A DNA stretch of 64,000 nucleotides from Dicyema japonicum (taxonomy: Eukaryota; Dicyemida; Rhombozoa; Dicyemidae), in the NCBI GenBank assembly GCA_011109175.1, contig RDEW01000006.1, positions 1,047,184 to 1,111,183 on the forward strand, written 5' to 3'. Below are positions 55,294 through 64,000 of this stretch, piece by piece. Under the pieces are notes generated by a model. That model saw nothing but the letters and a program-made list of their open reading frames with translations, was not told the DNA's origin and searched no databases. The position numbers were made by a program, and so were the translations under genes. How positions within the stretch are numbered: position 1 is the first letter of the stretch; every line of letters starts with the position of its first letter.

Positions 55294-57192
55294 ATGACTA
55301 TCAACTCTGTATTTTGGCCTGTTGGAAGGATCTTTATGTTTTTTAGGCGGAGTATCCCTACTACGCATTACACCGTGGTCCCCAGAAGTAGCGATTCTAG
55401 ATGGAAGGGTTTGCCTTTTTTGCTTATAAAGATGTGAACATGACTCGTGAAGGGGATGATTTTGACGTTGTCATCGTCGGTGGAGGTGCTTCTGGACTTT
55501 CTACAGCGATTAAACTGAAGCAATTATCATTGGAGAAGGACAGAGAACTCCGTGTTTGTGTTCTTGAGAAGGGAGCTTATATTGGCGCACATTCCCTTAG
55601 TGGAGCCTGCTTTGATACTTCTGGGATGGACTCCATCTTCCCAAATTGGAGGAAAGACTTTGATGTTGTATTTTTGATTATTCTAGCCTTCACCACTGAA
55701 AACGTTAATCACAGAGGAAAAACTATGGTATATCACTAAATGCCGGGCGTTTCCTCTCCCAATAATTCCAGGAAGCAATTTGTGCAATCGGGGGAACTAT
55801 TTGATCCGATACGGGCACCTCAATGGTTGGTTAGGCGACCAGGCAGAGAAACTGGGTGTGGAAATTTACCCTGGATACGGGGCCTCTGAGGTTTTGTTCA
55901 AAGAAGGCACTGTGGTTGGGGTTGCCACAAATGACTTGGGAATCAATGCTCTTGGGGCACCAAAGGACAACTTTGAACGTGGAATGGAACTAAGGGCCCC
56001 AATCACGGTTTTTGCTGAGGGTTGTCACGGGCATTTAAGCAAACAACTCATCAGTAAATTCAAACTGAGGGATGACTCGGTTCATCAAACCTACGGGATT
56101 GGACTTAAAGAGATCTGGGAGGTTGATCCTCAAAAGCACATTCCAGGCAGGGTTGAACATCTTGTTGGCTGGCCTTTGGTCTTTTTTCGAGTTATCTCAA
56201 GGATTCCAAGACATACGGGGGATATTTTATTTATCATTACGGGAACGAGGGTACTGACTCAAATTTGGTTGGAGTTGGGCTTGTGGTGGCTCTGGATTAC
56301 AAAAATACATATTTGTCTCCATTCCAGGAACTCCAGCGCCTCAAACTTCACCCATATATGTCCAATCTCCTAACTGGGGGAAAACGAATTTCTTATGGAG
56401 CACGTGCTATTAATGAGGGTGGATATCAGGTTGAGTGATGATATCAAAATTCTTAGAGTCTTCCAAAGTTAGTGTTTCCTGGGGGACTGTTGGTCGGTTG
56501 CAGTGCTGGATTCCTTGACGCAGCAAAGGCCAAAGGAATTCACAATGCCATGAAAAGTGGGGTCATCGCGGCGGAATCCATATTTAAATACATGGAATCC
56601 TCACGTTGATGGTTTGATTATTCTAATAGGCCATGATCGCGTTATCACTGAATATTCTGTTGCCATAAACGAGAGTGATGTGATGAAGGACCTCTACAGG
56701 GCCCGGAATTATAGACCTTCTTTCAAACATGGGCGATCTCTGGGGATTCTTTACACTGGGACTATTTATCATTTGTTCAAGGGAAAAGAACCCTGGACAC
56801 TGAAGCACAGCAGAAAACCAGACTATGCTTGTTTGGAGGAGACTGGGACTCCTATTGAATACCCTAAACCTGACGGAAGACTGTTATTTGATTTGATGAG
56901 CTCAGTGGCTTTAACTAATACTAATCACGTGTCTGACCAACCGGCCCATCTAACTATAGTTGATGAGAAGGCCACAATGTCTACTAATCTCCCCAAGTAT
57001 GACGGACCAGAACAAAGGTTTTGTCCGGCTGGAGTTTATGAGTATATTGAGGGAGAGAAGGGACCTAAACTTCAGATAAACTTTCAAAATTGTATTCACT
57101 GCAAGACGTGTGATATTAAAGATCCATCTCAGAGTATAAATTGGTCACTCCAGAAGGTGGTGGTCCTGCATACGATGGAATGTAATCTCTAA
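55294..57192 (+). CDS. ETFDH: Electron transfer flavoprotein-ubiquinone oxidoreductase
   Basis: An inner-membrane mitochondrial iron-sulphur flavoprotein that passes electrons from ETF to ubiquinone. The ATG at 55,294 gives a basic, acid-free presequence ([19 protein letters not shown]). Introns of 23, 22, 23, 27 and 25 nt restore the frame. Motifs: [20 protein letters not shown] (FAD dinucleotide fold), [106 protein letters not shown], and the 4Fe-4S cysteines in FCPAGVYEY...[12 protein letters not shown]. The last ~17 residues are out of frame: one base is missing near 57,142 (INW then a GG that should be GGG), so the usual ...EGGGPAY.GM end is lost and the stop is at 57,192 instead of 57,185. 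Confidence 0.95.
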
Positions 57193-57199
57193 CAAATTT

Positions 57200-57907
57200 A
57201 TTTTAATTATTTACTTATTTTATCAATGCTTTTTGGGAAAGTTTTTAATCGAAATCTACCTACAAAGTTTACGAAATACTTAATGGTGATCTGAGGTTGT
57301 ACAGAAAACACTAAAAGAGTTGGTGTTTTGAAGTTCAAATAAAAGAGGGTGGAAGAGATTGGCATCCAGGATCATCATTTTGGCGCATGTATAATTATAG
57401 ATTCTATTTCTGTTACTCATAATAATATTTATAAAGTTTTTACTGTCGAGTTGGAGAGAGCCATCTTACTATCTCATCCTTGAGATACGTACAGGTGTTC
57501 GTTTCTTTTTCCTCATATTCATTCCAGAAAGTGTCAGAGTGAACCAACAATTAAGATTCCTGCATGCGAGACCTTTATTTGAAAACGGCTTATAGTTGGT
57601 GAGTCACGGAAACACCACTATAGATTGTGTAGAGTTAATAAAATAGAAAATAGCTACTTTTGTAGTTCATTTGAATGATTTTAGAATAATATATGAATAC
57701 TTTTGGATTGGTGTGTAGCTATAATTCATTCCAAAAGAAAATTCCACCAGCACCAGAGTAAAGGACGAAAAGGTCCAGTCTTATGAACCTCTGCAACGGA
57801 TAATCAACTTTTAATGTTAATTATTTTTGTGTTAGAAAATAAAACTTAATATATTCAATTTTCAAAAATTTAAAATAGTTAATTTGAGGCTTTGTGGTGA
57901 CTTTTTA
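57200..57907. other. intergenic, no gene recognised
   Basis: AT-rich DNA between ETFDH and WASHC3. No exon, repeat or tRNA recognised. Confidence 0.4.
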
Positions 57908-58328
57908 ATGAGTCCAGATGATGTGTACAGAATATCTACACAACTCAACAATTTTCTATTGGCCACTTCATCTTACTGCAACGCTCTTATGAAGTCTGTT
58001 TCCAAAAACTTGACTTTGTTTGATGCTCGACTTGACAAACTCGACGCCACCCTTTCTATTCTCGAGGCACGTGTCTCCTCAATTCCGACAGAAGAGATAA
58101 AAGAACCACTCAAGACTCCGGAAACAGTTGAGAATGTGACCAAACCAGTTGAAGAGGTTGCCAAACCTGTCGCAAATGGAATTCTTGTGAAGGACGACCC
58201 AAGATTTGCTCCCTACTTCAAACGTCTTCGCTTGGTTTTGATGGTTTGATTATCTTAAGGGAGTTCCTTATGATGCTGTAAAACATATAATGGTCACTCA
58301 CGGTGTTGATGCCTCATTTTTGGAGTAA
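57908..58328 (+). CDS. WASHC3: WASH complex subunit CCDC53/WASHC3
   Basis: A small coiled-coil subunit of the WASH complex, which drives Arp2/3 actin assembly on endosomes. One 25-nt intron (58,235-58,259) yields 131 residues, shorter than the ~194 of vertebrates. Landmarks: FDARLDKLDATLSILEARVS then SIP, matching the family's coiled coil ending 'L..LEAKLSSIP'; a Pro/Glu/Val-rich linker; then KDDPRFAPYFKRLRLGVPYD and AVKHIMVTHGVDASFLE, the conserved 'DPRY.RYFKM...GVP..AVK.KM...G.DP..LE' end. The ATG at 57,908 is the first in frame after the last stop. The acidic tail found in vertebrates is absent. Confidence 0.88.
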
Positions 58329-59602
58329 CATAATTGCTTATTTTTAGTAAAGGAGAAGAGTTGGCCCCACCAGAATAGTTATATTTTGTTTACTTATTTT
58401 CTAAAGAAATTATATTTTTAAGGTCTCTTAGTTTTGAATCCACTCCCTGGCTAGTTGTTGAATGTTTACCTCTGTTCTTTCTGTCCTTTTTTACTACTAG
58501 GTTACCATCACATGATCCATCTGCTTCAGGTGTAAGTGCCAGCGTAGCACAAAAAGGATCATTTGTCCTTCTCTATTGGGTCTCCATAATTCAAAAGACT
58601 GATTGTTCCTTTCCTTTTTCGTTATATCTGATAATCGTGTGTGTGCTATTGGAAGGTCTATTTTTCTGTGACTGGGAACCGAATATATTAACTTTCTTCT
58701 GTGCTTCGAAGATTAATAAATGTGGGATCATCAGTTCTTACTCCCGACTCATCATTTCAAGGACACGTGTGATATCGTCATCTTTGGGTGATTTGCAAAA
58801 GACTGTTAAAAAGTACACAAACATCGTAAATTCAAAGTCCCTAACAAATAGTGTTAGATGAACAAGTATTCTGACTCGAATTGAATGAACTCAATAAATA
58901 TTTAACAGATACAACCAGCACAATTTTTTTACCTAAAACTATTTTGCTTTAGTTTTTGCCACTCAAAAATTGAAAGACCTCCTAGAATCAGCGCCTCCAG
59001 ATCAATGATCCCAAAGACCGTCAGTGTAGAACTCATTCATATACGGTGTGGACATAACTCATCTCCGATTGGAAGATAAGTTCGTGACTTTATTACTAGT
59101 CCTGAACGACGATCCTTACGGCCCTCCAGAGAACATTCCAGAAAATTTCTTTTTTTTCAAAAACCAAACCTGCATCGAAAGAATTCACGTCTTCTGTCTA
59201 CCAGAGGGATAAGGGTCATTGGAAACAACAAAATACTAAATGCATACTTTCTATGATCATTCCACCACAAGACCATCAGAATGGACCCACTAATCAACGG
59301 TATGGACATCATCCATATTTGTAAAGTTAGGGATGTCTTTGCTTGCCATAAGACTAGACATGAAAGTAGAGGATATCTGTTTCATAACAGTCACCCATTT
59401 GTTGCAGTGTATCCAGTTTCCACTTCTACAGAAACAGAGTCCATCCGGAATCAACATAAAGGGTAACTCGATGGACAGTTCATTTTTGAGCCAGTCGCCA
59501 TGGAAACGTCAGGAATCATAGGAAGCTGATCATGCAAAACAGAATCGGATCGGTCATAAAATAATTAAAAATGAATAATAACCAAAATTAAAAAATATAC
59601 AG
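58329..59602. other. no gene assigned; coding-like ORF at 59,281-59,521
   Basis: Mostly AT-rich. Two overlapping plus frames at 59,281-59,521 (MDPLINGMDIIHICKVRDV; EDICFITVTHLLQCIQFPLL) have somewhat coding-like composition, but I see no domain and no intron chain. They could be repeat remnants. Confidence 0.3.
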
Positions 59603-60704
59603 TCAATCGTCATCAGAAGAAATAACCTTTCTTTTATTCGTTTTCTGTCCAAATCCAGAGGAATCAGAATCCTCGTCAGTACTCTCATAGTCGTCATCTA
59701 TGTCAATTCAACACATTACATTTTCTTCTCCTCGATGTATGGGAATACTCACTTTCGTACCCCTCACGGACAGATCCTTCTGGAATACTGAATGAGTGGG
59801 AAGGAAGGAGACGATTTCGACTCCTTCTTTGACTGTTCTCCAGTTTGGCCTCCGCCCTGTTCTTCTCCTCCTCTTTCTTCACTAAATACTCAAATACACC
59901 TTCGCCAGCTCCATTCTGTTGATTTCAGGATTTTCGTCGATTGTTGAAATAAACTTAACTTTCTGACGCTTTGAGAACTGAGAAGCCGCCACGGACATGG
60001 CCATTTTACGGTGAGTCCGACTTTCTGTAGAAACTGGGGTGAAAAGCAGCTTCCGTTCAATCACTGACTGAGCCAGCAGTCCGGTTCCTTGTCTTATAAA
60101 CAAATGGCTGAATTCATTGTCCACATTCACAGAACTCATATCGAAGACCTCGTCCCCCAAGTGAAGGGTCAGACTAAACTCCCACAAATGTTTACCTCCC
60201 GTCTGACCATCGAACCACTCTGGTGTTAGTCTCCTTCACAGGCTCGCCCGTTTTTGGATTTCTTACTATATCTCCTCGTCTGTCAGTTTTGTAACGCCAA
60301 CGGATGACGTTCTCCACCTTAATATGAATCTGGGTAATACTCTGAGTTTCAGTTTTGACTCATCCTCCTCAGTTTCGTCCTCAAAGTAGGTAGGATCAAA
60401 ACGTCGATTTTCAACGCTCAGGATGTTGGGAAGTTTGGCGATGTACAACATATTACCAAGGTTGCAGGTCATGTTGGGTATCTCGACCTCGATTTCGACC
60501 TCCTGTCTTTCTTGGGGGTTTTCCTGTTAAATTAAAACAGTCTGTACTTTAAAGTCATCTTTAAAAGAATCGTCAGAAAATACATTATCGTTATTCCTGT
60601 CTACTACAATTTCTTCGTCTGTTGAATCGACTATATAAACTAAACTTAAACATTACATTCGTAATTTGGAACTCTATATTATAGCAAATAAAGACCAACC
60701 TCAT
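59603..60704 (-). CDS. LEO1: LEO1, Paf1 complex subunit
   Basis: A component of the RNA polymerase II-associated Paf1 complex. Minus strand, ATG at 60,704. Introns of 26, 26, 24, 23 and 22 nt and one longer (~55 nt, near the 3' end) give a compact LEO1: short acidic N-terminus ([16 protein letters not shown]), then the conserved core [95 protein letters not shown], and an acidic C-terminus ending RKVISSDDD, like the family's KYVISDEEE. The usual long acidic N-terminal region of vertebrate LEO1 is nearly absent. The first two introns are inferred from phase alone. Confidence 0.9.
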
Positions 60705-60839
60705 TCGATATGTTTAAATTTAAATTATTTGTTTTTAAATAAAAAGATAAATTTAATTGTTAACAAAATAAATATAAATTTGGTTAAAGTTAAACTGTTT
60801 AATAAATTAAATTAATAAATTAAATCTATTCAATTTCAA

Positions 60840-61375
60840 CTCCCACGCTAAAGACATGATTACCAGGCCTCCAGAAAATTAACGTTTTACGTGCCCTTGT
60901 CCGGAGGACCACGAGGAACATGGACTTTTCCGTTTCTACCCTCTACCAACAAACAATCGCGCCTGCCGTTGAGTATGCCTCCGTTGCATGGAGATTCGCG
61001 CTATCGGAGGCTATGGTCCAGAGTCAACAATTAGTATGCTTTGCCCACGTAATGGATCAACAGTCGACCCACTACTCATGGAAGCTAAGATCCGTAGTCG
61101 TGGCTCCGGATTTCTTCGCGTCTGTGAGGAAGATGGAAATCCGCTTCGCCTGATCCTTTCCACGGCAAGAGAAAACCGATTGGATAAGAAATTCCCCTCC
61201 CCGATCGGATTCCTCTGCAAGACCGAGAGAAGGCTCTTCCGGAAAGTAGTGGGGACGATGGAAGATCACAGACGTCGAATGGCACAATTGATTACGAGGA
61301 CTGGAATCACCTAACTGTTTGACTCTTTTGTCTTTCTTTCTTGGTGTTCCCGGGGTTATTAAAATAAAAAAAATT
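60840..61375 (+). mobile_element. LINE C-terminal fragment
   Basis: Reads STLYQQTIAPAVEYASVAW (60,935), the RT C-terminal 'lY...i.P.leYgs..W' motif, then a frame to GTMEDHRRRMAQLITRTGIT and a stop at 61,314. It ends near 61,375 in an A-rich tail. The GGAATCACCTAACTG at the end resembles the 3' ends at 47.05 and 52.4 kb. Confidence 0.55.
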
Positions 61376-62305
61376 AAATTAAGGGTAATTTGAAGGTTCC
61401 CTTCTGTTAGCTGGACTATTTAATCTGTTTTAATACCATATTCCAATTTTCAATGAGCTAGATTATCTAGTGAACAGTTCTTGGAGTCACGTATGACACA
61501 CCAATGACCTTTACTCATCACCTTAAGAAGTCTTGACCATGGGACTCCAAAAGTAGAATTTGTTCAAGAGAATTGTAAGGAAGAGTCCATGACGGGTGAT
61601 CCTTTTGGCGGGTGATCACGTAGAGGCTGATCGGCTTTTAAGAAGGACATTTCGGTCGAGTTCTTTTGTAGGTATTCAGTGGGAAATTTGAAGATAATGG
61701 TAGGAGAGTTTGGAGATTATGATAGCTGTGATCACTTAATTAGTTATTTTTAACATCTCTCTGGGTTTTCTAATAATAATGTAAAAAACTACAACGACAT
61801 CAATGTATTTATACCTATAAAGTGTCTGAATAGAGGAATTAAGTAATCCACGTTAATTCCTATTTCCGTACTATCGTTCTCGTCGAAAGCTAAATTTGTC
61901 AGAAATTTAATACGAACTTTTACCTTCAGATTTTGAAGTAATTAAGAATTTATTCCAAATTGAGGTAGTTATGTATTCCACCTAAAAGACATTTGAAACT
62001 TAAAACAGAACTAATCCCTCATACCTTCAGCACTAGAAGACTTAAAGATGTGATAGAGACGCAGTCTATGATCGGACATTCAAAAATGGTGGATCGGTAT
62101 GGTGTCTGCAGGAAACATAGATGACAGGCAGATTGCACGAGGAACATGGAAATTATGTGCTAATTCTGCTTTCTCAAATTCGAGAAACTATGATCAAGCA
62201 TTTGTAATAACGACGTTGTCCCAATTTAGTACAGATAATGTAAGTTCTGTGTAATACAATTAAAAATGTAATCTATTGAAAAGTCAAGGAGGCTTATTAC
62301 AATAA
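61376..62305. other. no gene recognised
   Basis: AT-rich stretch with only short frames. No repeats shared with the rest of the window were noticed. Confidence 0.4.
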
Positions 62306-62308
62306 TTA

Positions 62309-62617
62309 ATGTCTATGTTCTACACAGTGAGCGTGTTATGTGTTAATCCTGAAGAACTTGATTGCATCTACAGGGAATTGGGGAGAACAGTTACAGAACT
62401 TCGATCTTCACATAATCTGATGTTGCAGGAGATTGAAATGAGTCCAAAAGGAAATGAGACCTTTATCGGTAGACATGGAACTTTCATGGATCAACACTTC
62501 CCGACTTATGTCAAGTATTTAGTCTTTTTTTATGCAACATCTGCTTTCAGCACTCATCTCTTAATAAACCACATGGACTGGTTTATTCGGAAAAATAATC
62601 AAATTCGGGGAAAATAA
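62309..62617 (+). CDS. possible exon of an unrecognised gene
   Basis: An open frame reads MFYTVSVLCVNPEELDCIYR, ELGRTVTELRSSHNLMLQEI and ETFIGRHGTFMDQHFPTYV. It has balanced composition and a helical, charged pattern. A GT just after FPTY (62,511) could start an intron. I do not recognise the family and cannot link it with certainty to the frame at 62,790-62,984. Confidence 0.35.
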   Translation: MSMFYTVSVLCVNPEELDCIYRELGRTVTELRSSHNLMLQEIEMSPKGNETFIGRHGTFMDQHFPTYVKYLVFFYATSAFSTHLLINHMDWFIRKNNQIRGK

Positions 62618-62789
62618 TCAACATCTTTACTCAAATAGAATACATCATATACTGGTCAGAAAAATAGCTTCTACGGTCTTTGTGTAAAGGAGTGGAGACT
62701 GACAGTGACTTATTGAGGGGTTTCAATCCATCGAGGTCTACTATTGAAGAAAGAGGAAGGATTTCTGGGCTCTGACTCTGTGAAGTCTT

Positions 62790-63175
62790 TTGATCCAAAG
62801 AGAAGCTAAGATTTCGAATTGCCAAACTATATTAAGAGAATTTGAATATAAAGTAAGTAGTCCTTACGGGGATGCTAACGACGTCGACTTGATATCGAAG
62901 AATAAATCGACTGTTTTTAATGAACTTAAAGATTGTGACGAATGCTTGCATAACGGAATTAGTGGATATCAGAAAAATGGATAGATGAGGATTAAGGAGA
63001 ACCGATAAGATCGAATCCCTATTTGGAGACAATGAGGACATTTTTAGAAGAAAGACCCTTGCTACAACGAGAGAAAACGATCAATTATATCATTCAGACA
63101 AACAACACCTTTGTTAAACCAGTTTTATTGTACAATTCTGCAACGTTAGCCAAGATAGACTCGTTTCATTAAAAA
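62790..63175 (+). other. coding-like ORF followed by a LINE-like fragment
   Basis: Frame 62,790-62,984 reads QREAKISNCQTILREFEYKV and DANDVDLISKNKSTVFNELK with no known domain. Downstream (63,036-63,172) another frame reads TFVKPVLLYNSATL, like the 'VrPvLLYgSE' motif of LINE RTs, so part of this interval is probably LINE-derived. Confidence 0.35.
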
Positions 63176-63199
63176 TGAAATAAAACAACAAGTTATGGA

Positions 63200-63800
63200 A
63201 TAGGTAACTACCAGTCCGCCGGTTGGCCTGGACTGTTCCTCCGGGTACCCCTTATCCTTGATATCCATCCAATTACTAATTTATCTCCAGAATGTTGTAG
63301 GTACAAAGCCAGTACGCTTATCTCCAGTTAGTTCTCCCTTTGTAGGTCCTTTCCCCAGTATGTTATTCCACGGTGGTCCCAAACCGTCCTGCAGGGACCG
63401 ATGATGTGGTTAACAAAGTCCCATGTAGATCCCAATTCGAATTTAGGGAACAATTAGTGTGGGTACCCCCTGTAAGTCCCAACTCCAGTATTACATCCAC
63501 AGTAGTCCCAAGTTCTGTAGGGATCAATGGCCTGGATAACAAAGTCCCGTGTAGACCCGGATACGAATGTAGAGATCAACTGGTGTGGGTACAAGGTCCA
63601 ACTTGGAAAATATCCGGAGATTTTGACCATTTGGCTGCTGCGTCCCCCAAAAGGTTCCTTCGTTTTTGTAGAATATCTCCATTCGGCCTGCAGTAAGTTT
63701 TCTCAACCTTGTAATATCTTCCTTCGTCTTGTAGCACCAGTGGCACCTGGCAATCTCCTTGAAAATCACCATTTGGTCGGTTAGTACAATTAAAAACAAT
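63200..63800 (+). repeat. Tandem ~125-bp repeats encoding a repeated peptide
   Basis: Two adjacent units (about 63,366-63,490 and 63,491-63,605), plus a partial unit upstream separated by a one-base frame change, encode NKVPCRSQFEFREQLVWV and NKVPCRPGYECRDQLVWV, each preceded by a STVVP-type segment. The repeat has conserved Cys, aromatic and Trp positions, as in secreted or surface proteins. After the second unit the frame continues to ~63,696. No start, signal peptide or family was recognised. Confidence 0.5.
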
Positions 63801-64000
63801 TCAGGACATTATAAACCAATTAATATTGATTGAATTACAGGTGACAGATTGATTGACGGGTGACAAGCACCCACTATGGGATTGGTACCATTAATCACGT
63901 TGTTCTGATGCCTAATAAAGTTACCATATAAAATACTGAAGAGTACAACATTATAAACTGGATCCTGGAGGGACAAGACCTGAATGTATCAGCAGCTCGG

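Noticed and set aside
1-64000. CRISPR array or bacterial contamination
   Set aside because: No regularly spaced short direct repeats; genes have spliceosomal introns and eukaryotic families throughout.
1-64000. Myxozoan origin (AT-rich parasite with compact genes)
   Set aside because: A complete IFT56 gene implies cilia, which myxozoans lack, and the 20-28-nt introns fit dicyemids better.

Overview
The window is animal nuclear DNA. It holds twelve intron-bearing genes in short, dense islands, separated by AT-rich stretches packed with decayed transposable elements. The conserved genes (ER DnaJ, beta-COP, cytochrome c, IFT56, La, EI24, APH-1, ETF-QO, WASH subunit CCDC53/WASHC3, LEO1, an Ig/FN3 membrane protein) point to a metazoan with cilia. 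The most distinctive trait is intron size. Nearly every intron I could place by protein alignment is 20-28 nt with GT..AG ends. Dicyemid mesozoans are known for such shortened spliceosomal introns, so I infer a dicyemid (Dicyema-like) parasite; this is inference, not proof.

Layout. 1-3.2 kb: fragments of LINEs, a hAT transposase and a SINE. 3.2-4.4 kb: DNAJB11-like gene (minus). 4.5-17 kb: LINE territory with two copies of an endonuclease-of-restriction-type (RLE) LINE, three jockey-like LINE copies (one nested inside another), SINEs, and one small unrecognised gene (9.0-9.6 kb, minus). 17.4-18.2 kb: cathepsin-like pseudogene. 19.3-22.6 kb: COPB1 (plus). 22.7-28.1 kb: LINE fragments, one interrupted by a Tigger/pogo transposon with visible TIRs and TA target duplication. 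28.5-28.9 kb: cytochrome c (plus). 30.2-31.7 kb: Ig/FN3 transmembrane protein (minus). 32-38.4 kb: LINE and SINE copies, two more cathepsin-like fragments, and a deleted LINE that keeps an intact 2A peptide. 38.6-43.0 kb: IFT56, La and EI24, head to tail with very small gaps (plus). 43-54 kb: LINE/hAT remnants and a C2H2 zinc-finger gene (minus). 54.4-58.3 kb: APH-1, ETFDH and WASHC3 (plus). 59.6-60.7 kb: LEO1 (minus). 60.8-64 kb: LINE remnants, two unassigned ORFs and a tandemly repeated coding-like sequence.

The most striking find is a family of non-LTR retrotransposons whose first ORF opens with a 2A ribosome-skipping motif directly before the AP-like endonuclease domain. Three copies are present: one perfect (CGDVEENPGP, 37.7 kb), one near-perfect (CGDVESNPGP, 16.6 kb, minus) and one with a stop inside the motif (15.1 kb). 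SINE-like repeats in the window share their 3' tail with one of these LINEs, the pattern expected if the LINE machinery mobilises the SINEs.

The genes do not form one pathway. They are housekeeping genes (secretion: COPB1, DNAJB11, EI24; mitochondria: cytochrome c, ETFDH; RNA and transcription: La, LEO1; endosome: WASHC3; cilium: IFT56; gamma-secretase: APH-1). Gaps of 47, ~110 and 111 bp between same-strand neighbours suggest shared transcription in places.
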